Positions 36,858 to 46,501 of a stretch of 64,000 nt of DNA are shown here, one piece after another. Under the pieces are notes generated by a model. It saw only the letters and a list, made by a program, of their open reading frames with translations. It made no database searches and was not told the origin of the DNA. This DNA comes from Porticoccaceae bacterium LTM1 (GTDB lineage: Bacteria > Pseudomonadota > Gammaproteobacteria > Pseudomonadales > Porticoccaceae), in the NCBI GenBank assembly GCA_030252795.1, contig CP127080.1:1686501-1750500 (forward strand). Reading direction: 5' to 3'. A program made the position numbers and the translations under genes. How positions within the stretch are numbered: position 1 is the first letter of the stretch; each line of letters begins with the position of its first letter.

Positions 36858-38516
36858 TCATTTATTCCAGCTTTCTTTCAAATCAATTGTGCGGTTAAAC
36901 ACAACAGTCTCACCGCTCGCCTTGGAGTCACGACAGAAATAACCTTCCCGCTCAAACTGGTAGGCCTCTTCCACTGGCGCATTGGCCAGACCAATTTCTG
37001 CTTTACAGCCGGTGAGTACTTGCAGTGATTCCGGGTTGATGTGATCGAGATAATTTTTATCGCCACTGTCCGGAGCCGCCTCATTGAATAGACGATCGTA
37101 GAGGCGAACCTCGCAATCAACGCAATTATTTGCATCGACCCAGTGAATCACACCGCGCGGGCGAATATCTCCCGGCGGGTTTTCACCAACAGTACCTGGA
37201 ACGATCGAGCAACGCAGTTCAGTCACGTCACCCTGCTCATTTTTGATCACATCGTCGGCCTTGATCACATAAGCGCCGCGCAGGCGTACGTAATCACCCA
37301 GAACCAGACGTTTGAACTTCTTGCGTGACAGAGTGGTATCTTCGCTGAAATCAGCGCGATCAATATAAATTTCCGAACTGAATGGCAGTTCTCGCTCGCC
37401 CAGATCTTTATCCGGGTGTGCCGACGCAGTCAGTATTTCATTGGCATCAACGTTGCTGAACACTACCTTGATCGGGTCCAAAACACACATGGCGCGCTTG
37501 GCATTTTTATTGAGGTCTTCGCGAATAGAGAACTCGAACTGCGCCATATCGACAATACCGTCAGTTTTAGCCACTGCCAGAGAGTCACAGAAGTTGCGAA
37601 CCGCTGCTGGCGTAACACCACGACGACGCAGGCCGGAGATAGTCGGCATACGCGGATCATCCCAACCATCCACATGACCTTCATCCACCAGGTTTTTCAA
37701 CTTGCGCTTACTGGTAACGGTGTAGTTGATATTGAGTCGGCCAAATTCATACTGGTGCGGCTCGCTCGGCACCGGCAGATTCTGAACAAACCAGTCGTAC
37801 AGCGGGCGATTGGCCGCAAACTCCAGAGTACAAATAGAGTGAGTAATGCCCTCGATGGCATCTTCCTGACCATGAGCGAAGTCATAGGCCGGATAGATAT
37901 TCCATTTATCACCAGTACGGTGGTGGTGGCGCTTGCGAATTCGGTACATCACCGGATCGCGCAGGTTCATGTTGGGCGACGCCATATCGATCTTGGCGCG
38001 CAATACCATACTACCCTCTTCCTTCTCACCATTCTTCATGGCCTCCAGAAGTGCCAGGTTCTCATCCACCGGTCGATCACGATACGGGCTGTTCTTGCCC
38101 GGCTCGGTCAGCGTGCCGCGATACTCACGGGTCTGCTCGGCGCTCAGTTCACACACATACGCCTTACCCTCACGCACCAAATACTGCGCCCACTCGTAAA
38201 ACTTGTCGAAGTAATCCGAGGCAAAGCGAACCTCGCCATCCCACTCAAAACCGAGCCAGCGTACGTCTTTCATGATCGAATCAACGTATTCCTGCTCTTC
38301 TTTTTCCGGATTGGTGTCATCAAACCGCAGGTTGCAGGCACCGCCATACTGCTGGGCAAGGCCAAAGTTCAGGCAGATGGACTTGGCATGGCCAATATGC
38401 AGGTAACCATTGGGCTCCGGCGGAAAACGGGTCACGATCTTTTCGTACTTGCCCTCAGCCAGATCTTTTTCAATGATTTTTTGGATAAAATTGAGCGGTT
38501 TGGACTCTTCAGACAT
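36858..38516 (-). CDS. glnS: Glutaminyl-tRNA synthetase
   Basis: A class I synthetase of 552 residues, E. coli-like over its length. TRFPPEPNGYLHIGHAKSI contains the HIGH motif (about residues 38-41), and VTSKRKLKNLVDEG is the KMSKS-equivalent loop. The C-terminal anticodon-binding beta-barrels include RDSKASGETVVFNRTIDLKESW. The enzyme charges tRNA-Gln directly. cysS lies downstream on the same strand, separated by the heptamer inverted repeat. Confidence 0.96.
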   Translation of the reverse strand: MSEESKPLNFIQKIIEKDLAEGKYEKIVTRFPPEPNGYLHIGHAKSICLNFGLAQQYGGACNLRFDDTNPEKEEQEYVDSIMKDVRWLGFEWDGEVRFASDYFDKFYEWAQYLVREGKAYVCELSAEQTREYRGTLTEPGKNSPYRDRPVDENLALLEAMKNGEKEEGSMVLRAKIDMASPNMNLRDPVMYRIRKRHHHRTGDKWNIYPAYDFAHGQEDAIEGITHSICTLEFAANRPLYDWFVQNLPVPSEPHQYEFGRLNINYTVTSKRKLKNLVDEGHVDGWDDPRMPTISGLRRRGVTPAAVRNFCDSLAVAKTDGIVDMAQFEFSIREDLNKNAKRAMCVLDPIKVVFSNVDANEILTASAHPDKDLGERELPFSSEIYIDRADFSEDTTLSRKKFKRLVLGDYVRLRGAYVIKADDVIKNEQGDVTELRCSIVPGTVGENPPGDIRPRGVIHWVDANNCVDCEVRLYDRLFNEAAPDSGDKNYLDHINPESLQVLTGCKAEIGLANAPVEEAYQFEREGYFCRDSKASGETVVFNRTIDLKESWNK

Positions 38517-38640
38517 TCTCTTCTACAACCAGTCGGTTAGTGATCTCAAAGTGGCTGATTATAGCTGCTGGGGGTTGATGGCTACACCCCCTGCTGGCAA
38601 ATAATCCGTGTCTTCTGGCACTTCGTAGCTCGCAATTTGA

Positions 38641-38698
38641 TTTGGTGGGCAAGTGGTTCCTCATATAACTGACAAATCGTCACAACTTGCCCACCAAA
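38641..38698 (-). repeat. Constant-loop hairpin, copy A
   Basis: The stem arm TTTGGTGGGCAAGT pairs with its complement at the far side. Read on the - strand, the loop contains CGATTTGTCAGTTATATGAGG, the core shared with copies B-F. Confidence 0.85.
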
Positions 38699-38741
38699 CC
38701 AAACTGCTAGATAAAATCAATGTCAGTAGATGCCACTGGTA

Positions 38742-38819
38742 GCGCTTTAGTGGTGGGGAGTTGGTTAGTCCGATTTGTCAGTTATATGAGGACTGGCCAA
38801 CTCCCCATCACTTAAGCGC
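38742..38819 (+). repeat. Constant-loop hairpin, copy B
   Basis: The stem GCGCTTTAGTGGTGGGGAG pairs with CTCCCCATCACTTAAGCGC. The loop core is CGATTTGTCAGTTATATGAG, closed by TTAGTC/GACTGG. A GTAG tetranucleotide lies at the 5' foot. Confidence 0.88.
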
Positions 38820-38879
38820 GGATTCAAAACACAAAATTCAACAACTTCTCTGCCAGATAAAGCGACCCAAACGTAGCGA

Positions 38880-38949
38880 TTCAGTGATTGGGCGTTGGTT
38901 GGCCCGATTTGTCAGTTATATGAGGGCTGGCCAATGCCCAAGCACTGAA
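38880..38949 (+). repeat. Constant-loop hairpin, copy C
   Basis: The stem TTCAGTGATTGGGCGTTGG pairs with CCAATGCCCAAGCACTGAA. The loop core is identical to copy B (CGATTTGTCAGTTATATGAG), closed by GGCC/GGCT. GTAG lies at the 5' foot. Confidence 0.88.
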
Positions 38950-39044
38950 ACGCGAATTGAACAATCACAACAAAATGCAAATTGCCTAACCGCCCCCCAG
39001 CCCTTACCATATCGCCACTTTTACGAATCAAGTGGGAAAGAGAC

Positions 39045-39554
39045 ATGATTACCCTGCACACCAACAAAGGCGACATCGCCATTGAACTGGACTTTGACAA
39101 AGCCCCCAAATCCGCTGCCAACTTTCTGCAGTACTGTAAAGACGACTTCTACAGCGGCACCATTTTCCACCGCGTCATCAAAGGCTTTATGATTCAGGGC
39201 GGCGGCATGAATGCCGACATGCAGGAACAAGCTACACGCGCTTCAATTGAAAACGAAGCCGACAACGGCCTCAAAAACGAAATCGGTACCCTGGCCATGG
39301 CCCGCACCATGGATCCGCACTCCGCCTCCAGCCAGTTCTTCATTAACGTGGCCAACAACAGCTTTTTGAACCACACAGGCAAAAACCCACAGGGCTGGGG
39401 TTATGCCGTATTTGGAAAAGTGGTTGAAGGAATGGACGTAGTGAAAGATATCGAAGGCGTAAAAACCGGTAACTCCGGCTTCCATCAGGACGTACCGACC
39501 GACTCCATCGTGATCGAAAGCATTACCGTTTCTGACGAGTACGCCGAGAAGTAA
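39045..39554 (+). CDS. ppiB: Peptidyl-prolyl cis-trans isomerase B (cyclophilin)
   Basis: A 169-residue cytoplasmic cyclophilin. Active-site segments are [13 protein letters not shown] (catalytic Arg) and [13 protein letters not shown]. It begins [21 protein letters not shown], matching E. coli PpiB. The start ATG 39045 has GAAAGAG upstream; the frame from 38982 is rejected because the extension is not family-like. lpxH follows, as in many Gammaproteobacteria, with a heptamer hairpin between them. Confidence 0.95.
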   Translation: MITLHTNKGDIAIELDFDKAPKSAANFLQYCKDDFYSGTIFHRVIKGFMIQGGGMNADMQEQATRASIENEADNGLKNEIGTLAMARTMDPHSASSQFFINVANNSFLNHTGKNPQGWGYAVFGKVVEGMDVVKDIEGVKTGNSGFHQDVPTDSIVIESITVSDEYAEK

Positions 39555-39562
39555 CACCCCGA

Positions 39563-39637
39563 GAGACGGGAGATGGGAGATGAGAGATGCAACAGGCTCC
39601 GCTCCTGCCCCGTCTCACATCTCCCATCTCTCATCTC
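39563..39637. repeat. Inverted 7-bp repeats between ppiB and lpxH
   Basis: Four GAGAYGR heptamers (GAGACGG, GAGATGG, GAGATGA, GAGATG) on the left are mirrored by the complementary array on the right, making a hairpin with 27-base arms. Same architecture as 36764-36850, different heptamer. Confidence 0.85.
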
Positions 39638-39647
39638 ACGAGCAGCA

Positions 39648-40364
39648 ATGACCACCCTCCTTATCTCCGACTTGCACCTCGCTCCCGAACGCCCTGCCAT
39701 TACCAAGGCGTTTTACGATTTTCTGGAAAATGAAGCCAGCAAGGCTGAAGCGCTCTACATACTCGGCGATCTGTTTGAAGCCTGGGTGGGAGATGATGAT
39801 CCTTCCGAATTTCTGGCAGACGTAATTTCAAAACTCAGAAAGCTCAGCGACAGTGGAACCAGGCTTTACTTCCTGCACGGCAATCGCGATTTTCTGGTGG
39901 GCAAGCGCTTTGCCAAAGCTGCTGGCTGCATATTACTGCCAGAGCATCACGTAATTGACCTCTATGGAGATAAAGTCCTGTTGCTGCATGGCGACACTCT
40001 TTGCACCAAGGATATCGATTACCAGCGTTTTCGCCGCAAAGTACGCAACCCCATTGGCACCTGGCTGCTCACTCGAATCCCCCTGAAAAAACGCCTTCAG
40101 ATAGCCGCCGACTGGCGCGCCAAGAGCATGCAGGCAAACAGCAACAAGGCCAGCAACATCATGGATGTAACGCCCGATGAGGTGGAGCGTTTGCTAAGAA
40201 AATACGGGGTATCAAAAATGGTTCACGGCCACACCCACCGCCCTGGTCGCCATCATCACAATAATGGTGAGCGTATTGTGCTGGGAGACTGGGAAGACTA
40301 CGGCTGGTGTTTGAGAGCCAGAAATAATGGCTCTTTGGAGCTGGAGTCTTTTCCTATTACATAA
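39648..40364 (+). CDS. lpxH: UDP-2,3-diacylglucosamine diphosphatase LpxH
   Basis: A calcineurin-like metallophosphoesterase of 238 residues that makes lipid X in lipid A biosynthesis at the inner membrane. The metal motifs appear in order: ISDLHLAPERP, LGDLFEAWVGDD, HGNRDFLVG, LHGDTLCTKD and HGHTHRPGRH. The start ATG 39648 (MTTLLISDLHL) lies just after the heptamer hairpin; the longer frame through the repeat is rejected. Confidence 0.95.
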   Translation: MTTLLISDLHLAPERPAITKAFYDFLENEASKAEALYILGDLFEAWVGDDDPSEFLADVISKLRKLSDSGTRLYFLHGNRDFLVGKRFAKAAGCILLPEHHVIDLYGDKVLLLHGDTLCTKDIDYQRFRRKVRNPIGTWLLTRIPLKKRLQIAADWRAKSMQANSNKASNIMDVTPDEVERLLRKYGVSKMVHGHTHRPGRHHHNNGERIVLGDWEDYGWCLRARNNGSLELESFPIT

Positions 40365-40398
40365 GTGGTGCGCACGGTGCACCCTACGGGGGCAACTC

Positions 40399-40475
40399 CG
40401 TCATTCCCGCGCAGGCGATAATCTATATATTCTCATCACTACTCAATATGGATCCCCGCTTTCGCGAGGATGACG
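40399..40475. repeat. GTCATTCCCGCG-type palindromic repeat
   Basis: The ends GTCATTCCCGCG and CGCGAGGATGAC form an imperfect long inverted repeat around an AT-rich centre. Same broad class as the element at 19308. Confidence 0.6.
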
Positions 40476-40498
40476 AAAAAACGGCATAGCACCAAGTA

Positions 40499-40573
40499 GC
40501 TCTACTGCAGCCTGACAGGTTGCGACGATTTGTGGGTATCATGAGGAGTGGCCTGTCAGGCTGCAGTTAGAGC
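40499..40573 (+). repeat. Constant-loop hairpin, copy D
   Basis: The stem GCTCTACTGCAGCCTGACAGG pairs with CCTGTCAGGCTGCAGTTAGAGC (one bulged T). The loop core is CGATTTGTGGGTATCATGAG. GTAG overlaps the 5' foot. Confidence 0.88.
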
Positions 40574-40607
40574 GGGCTCAATAACTAAATTTGGTGCGCT
40601 AAGCCCC

Positions 40608-41126
40608 TTATATCCTGAAGCGCTTGTGTTCACGGATACTTATCGGTGGTGACATGCCTGCCGGTGAAATTCCACTGGTGATTCCAATCGGATTTACCAA
40701 ATTGACAAAATCACTGAACTTCATTCGAATCAGTTCGGAATGACTGCCGGCACAGAAAGCAATATCCTCATCCGCAGTAAATACCGTATCCATAAAAACA
40801 TCCATTCCAAACAGATTGCCAAAAGGTGGAATGGCTCCCAGCTCACAACCAGGGAATCGCCCAGCAAACTCAGCCTCCGATGCCAGGTGAATCTCTTTGG
40901 CACCAATTGCATCACGCAAATTTTCCAGCGCCACATGATAGTGCGCCGGTAACACAACCATAGCCAGCTGGCCGTCGGCGCTGACAATCACCACCTTGGC
41001 CAGGTTCTGGCCATGAATATGAGCCGCTTCAGCCACTTCCTGTGCCGTGTAGGCAGGTGAATGATTTAGGGTTTTAAAAGGGGTATGTCTGGAACGTAAA
41101 AACTCAAGGACAGTACGAATAGCCAT
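40608..41126 (-). CDS. YbaK/ProX-type aminoacyl-tRNA deacylase
   Basis: A 172-residue protein of the YbaK/EbsC/INS superfamily that hydrolyses mischarged tRNA. The N-terminal FLRSRHTPFKTLNHSPAYTAQEVAEAAHI is the usual substrate-lid region. The catalytic lysine lies in GQNLAKVVIVS, and IPPFGNLFGMDVFMD is the GxxxP-type loop. The family acts on Cys-tRNA-Pro, Ala-tRNA-Pro or Ser-tRNA; the exact class is not certain. AGGAGG before ATG 41126. Confidence 0.9.
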   Translation of the reverse strand: MAIRTVLEFLRSRHTPFKTLNHSPAYTAQEVAEAAHIHGQNLAKVVIVSADGQLAMVVLPAHYHVALENLRDAIGAKEIHLASEAEFAGRFPGCELGAIPPFGNLFGMDVFMDTVFTADEDIAFCAGSHSELIRMKFSDFVNLVNPIGITSGISPAGMSPPISIREHKRFRI

Positions 41127-41238
41127 AGCAACCTCCTAAGGCTTGTTGGCACTACACCTATAAGGATAGTTTGTATAAGGATGTACTGAGGCTGCGCTCG
41201 TCATCCAATATGACCAATGTATGGGGGTTGGTATTGCT

Positions 41239-41299
41239 AGATGAGAGATGAGAGATGAGAGATGAGAGATGAGAGATGAGAGATGAGAGATGAGAGATG
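41239..41299. repeat. Tandem 7-bp repeat (AGATGAG)
   Basis: About 8.7 perfect copies of the heptamer AGATGAG with no spacer. The array ends exactly at the stop codon of the PqiA-like gene on the other strand. The unit is the same heptamer seen in the hairpin at 39563-39637. Confidence 0.95.
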
Positions 41300-41785
41300 T
41301 TACCCTGATTTGTCCCAGCCAATCACTCTTGAGGTGATTGTCATAATTGACAGGACGCCAGCGCTGAAAAGGTAAAGTCCCAGATGGGTTTCGATATCGG
41401 CAACGGCTGTGATTTTGACCGCCACAACCAGCATTGCCACCACCAGTACATCCAGCATTGACCAGCGACCAAACTGGTGAATCAAGTGAATACAGCGTTT
41501 AACCCGATCGCTGCCCATTCTGCCGGAGTAAACCACACGAAACAGCACGCCGACTTTCACAATCGGCAAAAGGATGCTGAACGCAAACACCAGAATAAAA
41601 AGACCTAACTGATTGCCTTCCACCAATTCCATCAGGCCGGAAAGCACCGAAAAGGTACTGTCCAGAATAAAGAACTGCTCGATAGTGGCGATCGGCATTA
41701 CCAATCCGGCGCCAAACAGCGCCACCGCCAACAGCAAAGCGATGCGCATAGCGACTTGCTCAGCCCTGGAAGGAAGACAGGCCAT
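41300..41785 (-). CDS. PqiA-like membrane protein (paraquat-inducible protein A domain)
   Basis: A 161-residue inner-membrane protein with four helices (IALLLAVALFGAGLVMPIA, LGLFILVFAFSILLPIVK, WSMLDVLVVAMLVVAVK, LGLYLFSAGVLSIMTI). The region GRWSMLDVLVVAMLVVAVK is characteristic of the PqiA domain, which in E. coli works with MCE proteins in lipid transport between membranes. Here the domain stands alone without MCE partners. Its ATG overlaps the miaE stop (TAATG), and its 3' end abuts the heptamer array. Confidence 0.88.
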   Translation of the reverse strand: MACLPSRAEQVAMRIALLLAVALFGAGLVMPIATIEQFFILDSTFSVLSGLMELVEGNQLGLFILVFAFSILLPIVKVGVLFRVVYSGRMGSDRVKRCIHLIHQFGRWSMLDVLVVAMLVVAVKITAVADIETHLGLYLFSAGVLSIMTITSRVIGWDKSG

Positions 41786-42435
41786 TAGAAATCTACTGGA
41801 CCGGAGTGAAAGCGAAACTCCACATCGGGGGTTTCAATCAGCTCGCGTTCTCTTTCGCGAACCGCTTCAATGCGATCTTCAATATCGCATTCGGCCACTT
41901 TACGGGCGAGGGTCAAATAGTCCTTGTAGTGACGCGCTTCGGATTTCAGCAGCGAGTTGTAGAACTTCTCCAGTTCCGGGTCGAGGTGCGGCGCCAGCTT
42001 GGCAAAGCGCTCACAGGAGCGAGCCTCGATAAACGCACCGATAATCAGTGTATCGACCAACTTATCCGGCTCCTGGCTGCGCACCAGTTTGCGAAGACCC
42101 GCGGCATAACGTGCAGCTGAGAGCTGTGTATATGGAATATTGCGATCTTTCATGATCGCCAGAACTTGCTCAAAGTGGCGCAACTCTTCCCGAGCCAGCT
42201 TCGACATTTTGTTGAGTAGCTCAAAGCTTGCTACATAGTGCCCTTTCTTTGGCACAAAACCTTCGGCTGGCGCACTGCCATACTTCCAAATCAAAGCCTG
42301 CGCTGACTGCGCTGCCTTCAGCTCGCAATTGGCGTGATCCACCAGCAGGATTTGCGGATTTTGGAGTGCTGCCTCAATCCAGGCGTCCGGGGTTTCACAG
42401 GGAAGAAAAGCTAACAGGTTTTCGAGATCGGTCAT
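41785..42435 (-). CDS. miaE: tRNA-(ms2io6A37) hydroxylase MiaE
   Basis: A ferritin-like diiron monooxygenase of 216 residues that hydroxylates ms2i6A37 of tRNAs reading UNN codons. Diiron ligands are visible as LAREELRHFEQVL (ExxH) and SLLKSEARHYKDYL (ExxH), with further Glu residues in DHANCELKAAQ and IGAFIEARSCERF. It starts MTDLENLLAFLPCETP, family-like. It is co-transcribed with the downstream PqiA-like gene. Confidence 0.94.
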   Translation of the reverse strand: MTDLENLLAFLPCETPDAWIEAALQNPQILLVDHANCELKAAQSAQALIWKYGSAPAEGFVPKKGHYVASFELLNKMSKLAREELRHFEQVLAIMKDRNIPYTQLSAARYAAGLRKLVRSQEPDKLVDTLIIGAFIEARSCERFAKLAPHLDPELEKFYNSLLKSEARHYKDYLTLARKVAECDIEDRIEAVRERERELIETPDVEFRFHSGPVDF

Positions 42436-42494
42436 TTACAGGCTCTGGCGATATTCACAACAAGGCGCGCAGTTTACCCGTAATCGACCGATCC

Positions 42495-42642
42495 GTTAAC
42501 AGGCTGTTGAAATTCTATCTGCGTTGCTTCTGCGGCGTTAAAAATGGCCTCAAGTCGGTCATTTATTTCAATAAACTCCCTCTTTTCGTTCATTTTTTCC
42601 TTGCAGGAGCTGCCTCGAAAACAAATTTCAATAGCCTGTTAA
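42495..42642. mobile_element. MITE-like element with AACAGGCTGTTGAAATT ends
   Basis: Terminal inverted repeats TTAACAGGCTGTTGAAATT and AATTTCAATAGCCTGTTAA (one mismatch) bound about 148 bases without an ORF. The inside contains the stretch TTAAAAATGGCCTCAAGTCG. The ends resemble AACAGGCTGTTGAAA elements of marine Gammaproteobacteria. It lies between miaE and the GST gene. No clear target duplication was seen. Confidence 0.75.
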
Positions 42643-42656
42643 TCGGTAGACTTACT

Positions 42657-43307
42657 TCAGGATTTATTGTCAAAGAAGGTTTTCATCGTCTCGTGCATAC
42701 AGGTATCCACCTCCTGAACTTTCGGCCGTTGACGCATCACTGCCAGCCAGTCGCTGTAGCCTTCCACTTCAAGCATACGATCTGTCCCGTACACTTTTTC
42801 TGTCATCATAGTTACCAGAATTCCAGTGTAGTAACAGACAATATCAGCTGCCGTAAATGTCCCTCCTGTTACATAAGGGGAAAATTTAGCCGCACGCTGA
42901 AGAGCGGGAAGCGACCGGTCGAGTGCTTCCTGAACTTCCTGTCGAGTGTAATCTGCAAGATCACCACCAAAAAACACATGGTTTAACAATCTGCGCACTG
43001 GCATTTCAACATACAAGACAAGCAACTGTACTAATTGCCTGACTTTGCCAGATTCAAAAGCATCTAATGGATATAGCGGAGGTTCCGGGTCAAGGTCTTC
43101 CAGATACTCGATAATGGCAACCGACTCGGACAGAAAGCCATTGGGCGTTTCGATGCAGGGAATCTTCCCCAACGGGCTCATCTGAAGAAATTCAGGCTCT
43201 TGACTGGGTGGGGTGCGTACTTCTTCGAAATCGATCCCTTTCTCCAGCAGCGCCAGCTTAACCATGCTGTAGTAGTTACTTACTGCAACGCCATGTAGTT
43301 TCAGCAC
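42657..43307 (-). CDS. Glutathione S-transferase family protein
   Basis: A 216-residue cytosolic GST. The N-terminal thioredoxin-like domain is LKLHGVAVSNYYSMVKLALLEKGIDFEEV, with the cis-Pro segment MSPLGKIPCIETPNGFLSESVAIIEYLE (glutathione gamma-glutamyl site ES). The C-terminal helical domain contains GGTFTAADIVCYYTG (N-capping box). The start is GTG 43307 with a GGGAGG site; the longer frame to 43376 lacks one. Substrate unknown. Confidence 0.9.
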   Translation of the reverse strand: MLKLHGVAVSNYYSMVKLALLEKGIDFEEVRTPPSQEPEFLQMSPLGKIPCIETPNGFLSESVAIIEYLEDLDPEPPLYPLDAFESGKVRQLVQLLVLYVEMPVRRLLNHVFFGGDLADYTRQEVQEALDRSLPALQRAAKFSPYVTGGTFTAADIVCYYTGILVTMMTEKVYGTDRMLEVEGYSDWLAVMRQRPKVQEVDTCMHETMKTFFDNKS

Positions 43308-43780
43308 ATTAACCTCCCGGCTAGTAATCCGTGTGGAGAGCCAACTATAGCCAGTGTCTACTGAAAGCGCACACATTAATTATTTGCTAACTACCCCTGG
43401 TATGACTTCAGCCCCAAGTGGTGTTGCGATATTCACCGCTGAAATAACGGCTATTCAACCAGGCAATCTATTTGTATGGCATCAAACGTTTTAACAATGA
43501 AGAAATCACACCACCTTAAATATATATCTATTTGTTTTTGTTGTACTTTTCGCAAAAAAAATCATGCTAGACGAATGCAGAAACCCAACCTGTGCAATAT
43601 CATTGAAACAAATTGTGACTACACCTAAATACACCACTACCCTGTCTTGTGAGGCGCATTTTTAGTAGAATCGGCTCCCTCAAAAACACAAATTCCAGTG
43701 GTCGAGTCAGCTCGACTGCTCAGTTGCCAGAACCCTTGGCAGCTTTCGATTACAACTGACGATACTAAAGGAGCGCTATC
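43308..43780. other. Intergenic region upstream of acnB
   Basis: 470 AT-rich bases without a credible ORF. It must hold the acnB promoter and 5' leader, with AAAGGAGCG just before the start. I could not assign a confident -35/-10 pair, CRP site or Fur box. No repeat of the families found elsewhere in the window is present. Confidence 0.5.
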
Positions 43781-46399
43781 GTGCTTGAAGCCTATCGCGA
43801 ACACGTCGCTGAACGCGCCGCAATGGACATTCCACCCAAACCGCTGAACCCGGAGCAAGTGGCCGACCTGGTCGAGCTGCTGAAAAACCCGCCGGCCGGT
43901 GAGGAAGAGTACCTGCTGGACCTGATCACCAACCGCGTACCACCCGGTGTGGACGAAGCGGCCTACGTGAAAGCCGGCTTCCTGTCTGCCATCGCCAAAG
44001 GCGAAGCCAACTCTCCGCTGATCAGCCAAACCAAAGCCGTTGAACTTCTGGGCATGATGCTGGGTGGTTACAACATCGCCACTATGGTTGAACTGCTGGA
44101 CTCCAGCGAGCTGGGTGAAGTTGCAGCCGAGCAGCTGAAAAAGACCCTGCTTATGTTCGATGCCTTCCATGATGTGGAAGAAAAAGCCAAAGCCGGCAAC
44201 GATTACGCAAAAGCCGTAATCCAAAGCTGGGCAGATGCCGAGTGGTTCACCAGCCGCAACAAGGTACCGGAAAGCATCAAGGTTGCCGTTTTCAAAGTGA
44301 CCGGCGAGACCAACACCGACGACCTGTCCCCTGCCCCGGATGCCTGGAGCCGCCCGGACATTCCGCTGCACGCACGCGCCATGTACAAAATGACTCGCGA
44401 CGGCCTGGAGCCGGAAGAGCACGGTGCTACCGGACCGATGCAGCAAATTGCTGACATCCAGAACAAAGGCTACCCGGTTGCTTTCGTGGGTGACGTTGTG
44501 GGTACCGGTTCTTCCCGTAAGTCCGCCACCAACTCCGTACTGTGGTTCTTCGGTGAAGAACTGCCGGGTGTTCCCAACAAGAAAGGCGGTGGTATCTGTA
44601 TCGGTGGCAAAGTAGCCCCGATCTTCTACAACACCATGGAAGACGCCGGCGCACTGGTATTTGAAGCGCCTGTAGACGACCTGAACATGGGCGACATTAT
44701 CGAAATCCGCCCATACGACGGCAAAATCCTGTCTGAATCCGGTGAAGTTATCTCCGAATTTGAACTCAAGTCCGACGTACTGCTGGACGAAGTTCAAGCC
44801 GGTGGCCGTATCAACCTGATCATCGGTCGTGGCCTGACTGCCAAGGCGCGTGAATCACTGGGTCTGGAAGAGTCCGACCTGTTCCGCAAGCCTGTTGCTC
44901 CGCAAGACAGCGGCAAAGGCTTCACCCTGGCTCAGAAAATGGTTGGTAAAGCATGTGGCGTTGAAGGTATTCGCCCCGGCACCTACTGCGAGCCGAAAAT
45001 GACTACTGTTGGCTCTCAGGACACCACTGGCCCGATGACCCGCGACGAGCTGAAAGACCTGGCTTGCCTGGGCTTCTCTGCCGACCTGACCATGCAGTCG
45101 TTCTGTCACACCGCCGCTTATCCAAAGCCGGTAGACATCGACACCCAGCACACCCTGCCGGACTTCATCATGAACCGTGGCGGTGTTTCCCTGCGTCCGG
45201 GCGACGGCATCATTCACAGCTGGCTGAACCGCATGCTGTTGCCGGACACCGTTGGTACCGGCGGTGACTCCCACACCCGTTTCCCGATGGGCATCTCCTT
45301 CCCTGCCGGTTCCGGTCTGGTGGCTTTCGCTGCCGCTACCGGTGTAATGCCTCTGGATATGCCGGAGTCCGTACTGGTTCGCTTCAAAGGCAAAATGCAG
45401 CCAGGCATCACCCTGCGTGACCTGGTACATGCGATTCCTTACTACGCGATTCAGGAAGGCCTGCTGACTGTTGAGAAGAAAGGTAAGAAGAACATCTTCT
45501 CCGGCCGCATCCTCGAGATCGAAGGTCTGGAACACCTCACCGCCGAGCAGGCGTTTGAGCTGTCCGACGCCTCTGCAGAGCGCTCTGCCGCAGGTTGCAC
45601 CATCAAACTGAGCGAAGACTCCGTTGCCGAATACCTGCGTTCCAACATCACCCTGATGCGCTGGATGATTGGCGAAGGCTATGGCGATGTTCGCACCCTG
45701 GAGCGCCGCGTTCGCAAGATGGAAGAATGGCTGGAAAACCCGAGCCTGATGGAAGCCGATGCCGACGCCGAATACGCTGCCGTCATCGAAATTGATCTGG
45801 CCGAAGTTACCGAGCCGGTTGTTTGTGCACCTAACGATCCAGACGACGCACGTCTGCTGTCTGAAGTAGCTGGCGACAAGGTAGACGAAGTGTTTATCGG
45901 TTCCTGCATGACCAACATCGGTCACTTCCGCGCTGCCGGTAAGCTGCTGGATCAACACGCCAAAAACGGTACCCCGACCCGTCTGTGGATCTGCCCGCCC
46001 ACCAAAATGGACGAGCACACCCTGATGGAAGAAGGCTACTACAACATCTTTGGTCGCGCCGGAGCTCGCACCGAGATGCCAGGCTGCTCCCTGTGTATGG
46101 GCAACCAGGCTCGTGTGGCGCCAAACAGCACCGTGCTGTCTACCTCCACCCGTAACTTCCCGAACCGTCTGGGCGATGGTGCCAATGTGTACCTGACCTC
46201 TGCAGAACTGGCTGCCATTGGCTCTGTTCTGGGCAAACTGCCGACTCCGGCCGAATACCTGGAATACGCCAAGGACATCGACTCCATGGCCAGCGAAATC
46301 TACCGCTACATGAACTTTGACCAGATCGAGTCTTTCCAGAAAGGCGCCGAAGAAGGCAAGCGCATCGCCGCGGAGCAGATTGTAGAAGTTGTGGCGTAA
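43781..46399 (+). CDS. acnB: Bifunctional aconitate hydratase 2 / 2-methylisocitrate dehydratase
   Basis: TCA-cycle aconitase B of 872 residues, aligning end to end with E. coli AcnB. The N-terminal HEAT-like domain starts [14 protein letters not shown], the swivel-domain motif [20 protein letters not shown] comes second (the AcnB order), and the [4Fe-4S] ligands are in [10 protein letters not shown] and [11 protein letters not shown]. The start codon is GTG with AAAGGAG upstream. Codon use is strongly biased toward highly expressed codons. Two hairpins, the second a terminator, follow. Confidence 0.97.
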   Translation: MLEAYREHVAERAAMDIPPKPLNPEQVADLVELLKNPPAGEEEYLLDLITNRVPPGVDEAAYVKAGFLSAIAKGEANSPLISQTKAVELLGMMLGGYNIATMVELLDSSELGEVAAEQLKKTLLMFDAFHDVEEKAKAGNDYAKAVIQSWADAEWFTSRNKVPESIKVAVFKVTGETNTDDLSPAPDAWSRPDIPLHARAMYKMTRDGLEPEEHGATGPMQQIADIQNKGYPVAFVGDVVGTGSSRKSATNSVLWFFGEELPGVPNKKGGGICIGGKVAPIFYNTMEDAGALVFEAPVDDLNMGDIIEIRPYDGKILSESGEVISEFELKSDVLLDEVQAGGRINLIIGRGLTAKARESLGLEESDLFRKPVAPQDSGKGFTLAQKMVGKACGVEGIRPGTYCEPKMTTVGSQDTTGPMTRDELKDLACLGFSADLTMQSFCHTAAYPKPVDIDTQHTLPDFIMNRGGVSLRPGDGIIHSWLNRMLLPDTVGTGGDSHTRFPMGISFPAGSGLVAFAAATGVMPLDMPESVLVRFKGKMQPGITLRDLVHAIPYYAIQEGLLTVEKKGKKNIFSGRILEIEGLEHLTAEQAFELSDASAERSAAGCTIKLSEDSVAEYLRSNITLMRWMIGEGYGDVRTLERRVRKMEEWLENPSLMEADADAEYAAVIEIDLAEVTEPVVCAPNDPDDARLLSEVAGDKVDEVFIGSCMTNIGHFRAAGKLLDQHAKNGTPTRLWICPPTKMDEHTLMEEGYYNIFGRAGARTEMPGCSLCMGNQARVAPNSTVLSTSTRNFPNRLGDGANVYLTSAELAAIGSVLGKLPTPAEYLEYAKDIDSMASEIYRYMNFDQIESFQKGAEEGKRIAAEQIVEVVA

Positions 46400-46440
46400 G
46401 CCTCCCTACTCTGCACAATATTCCCGCTTCGGCGGGAATA

Positions 46441-46466
46441 AAAAGCCCCGCTTTTGCGGGGCTTTT
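46441..46466 (+). terminator. acnB terminator
   Basis: AAAAGCCCCGC pairs with GCGGGGCTTTT. It is preceded by another perfect hairpin, ATTCCCGCTTCGGCGGGAAT (46420-46439), so the acnB transcript ends in two consecutive stem-loops. Confidence 0.93.
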
Positions 46467-46501
46467 ACGTTTTAGGTGTCGCCGCCACGAGCCAACAATA
46501 C

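Noticed and set aside
37416-38540. 374-aa open frame antisense to glnS
   Set aside because: Fully inside glnS on the opposite strand and without recognisable motifs.
41239-41299. CRISPR or minisatellite array
   Set aside because: Pure 7-bp tandem units without spacers, so a simple repeat and not a CRISPR.
43637-46018. Two long open frames (386 and 387 aa) antisense to acnB
   Set aside because: Mirror of highly biased acnB codons. The protein sequences look random (His/Gly/Val-rich) and have no ribosome-binding site.
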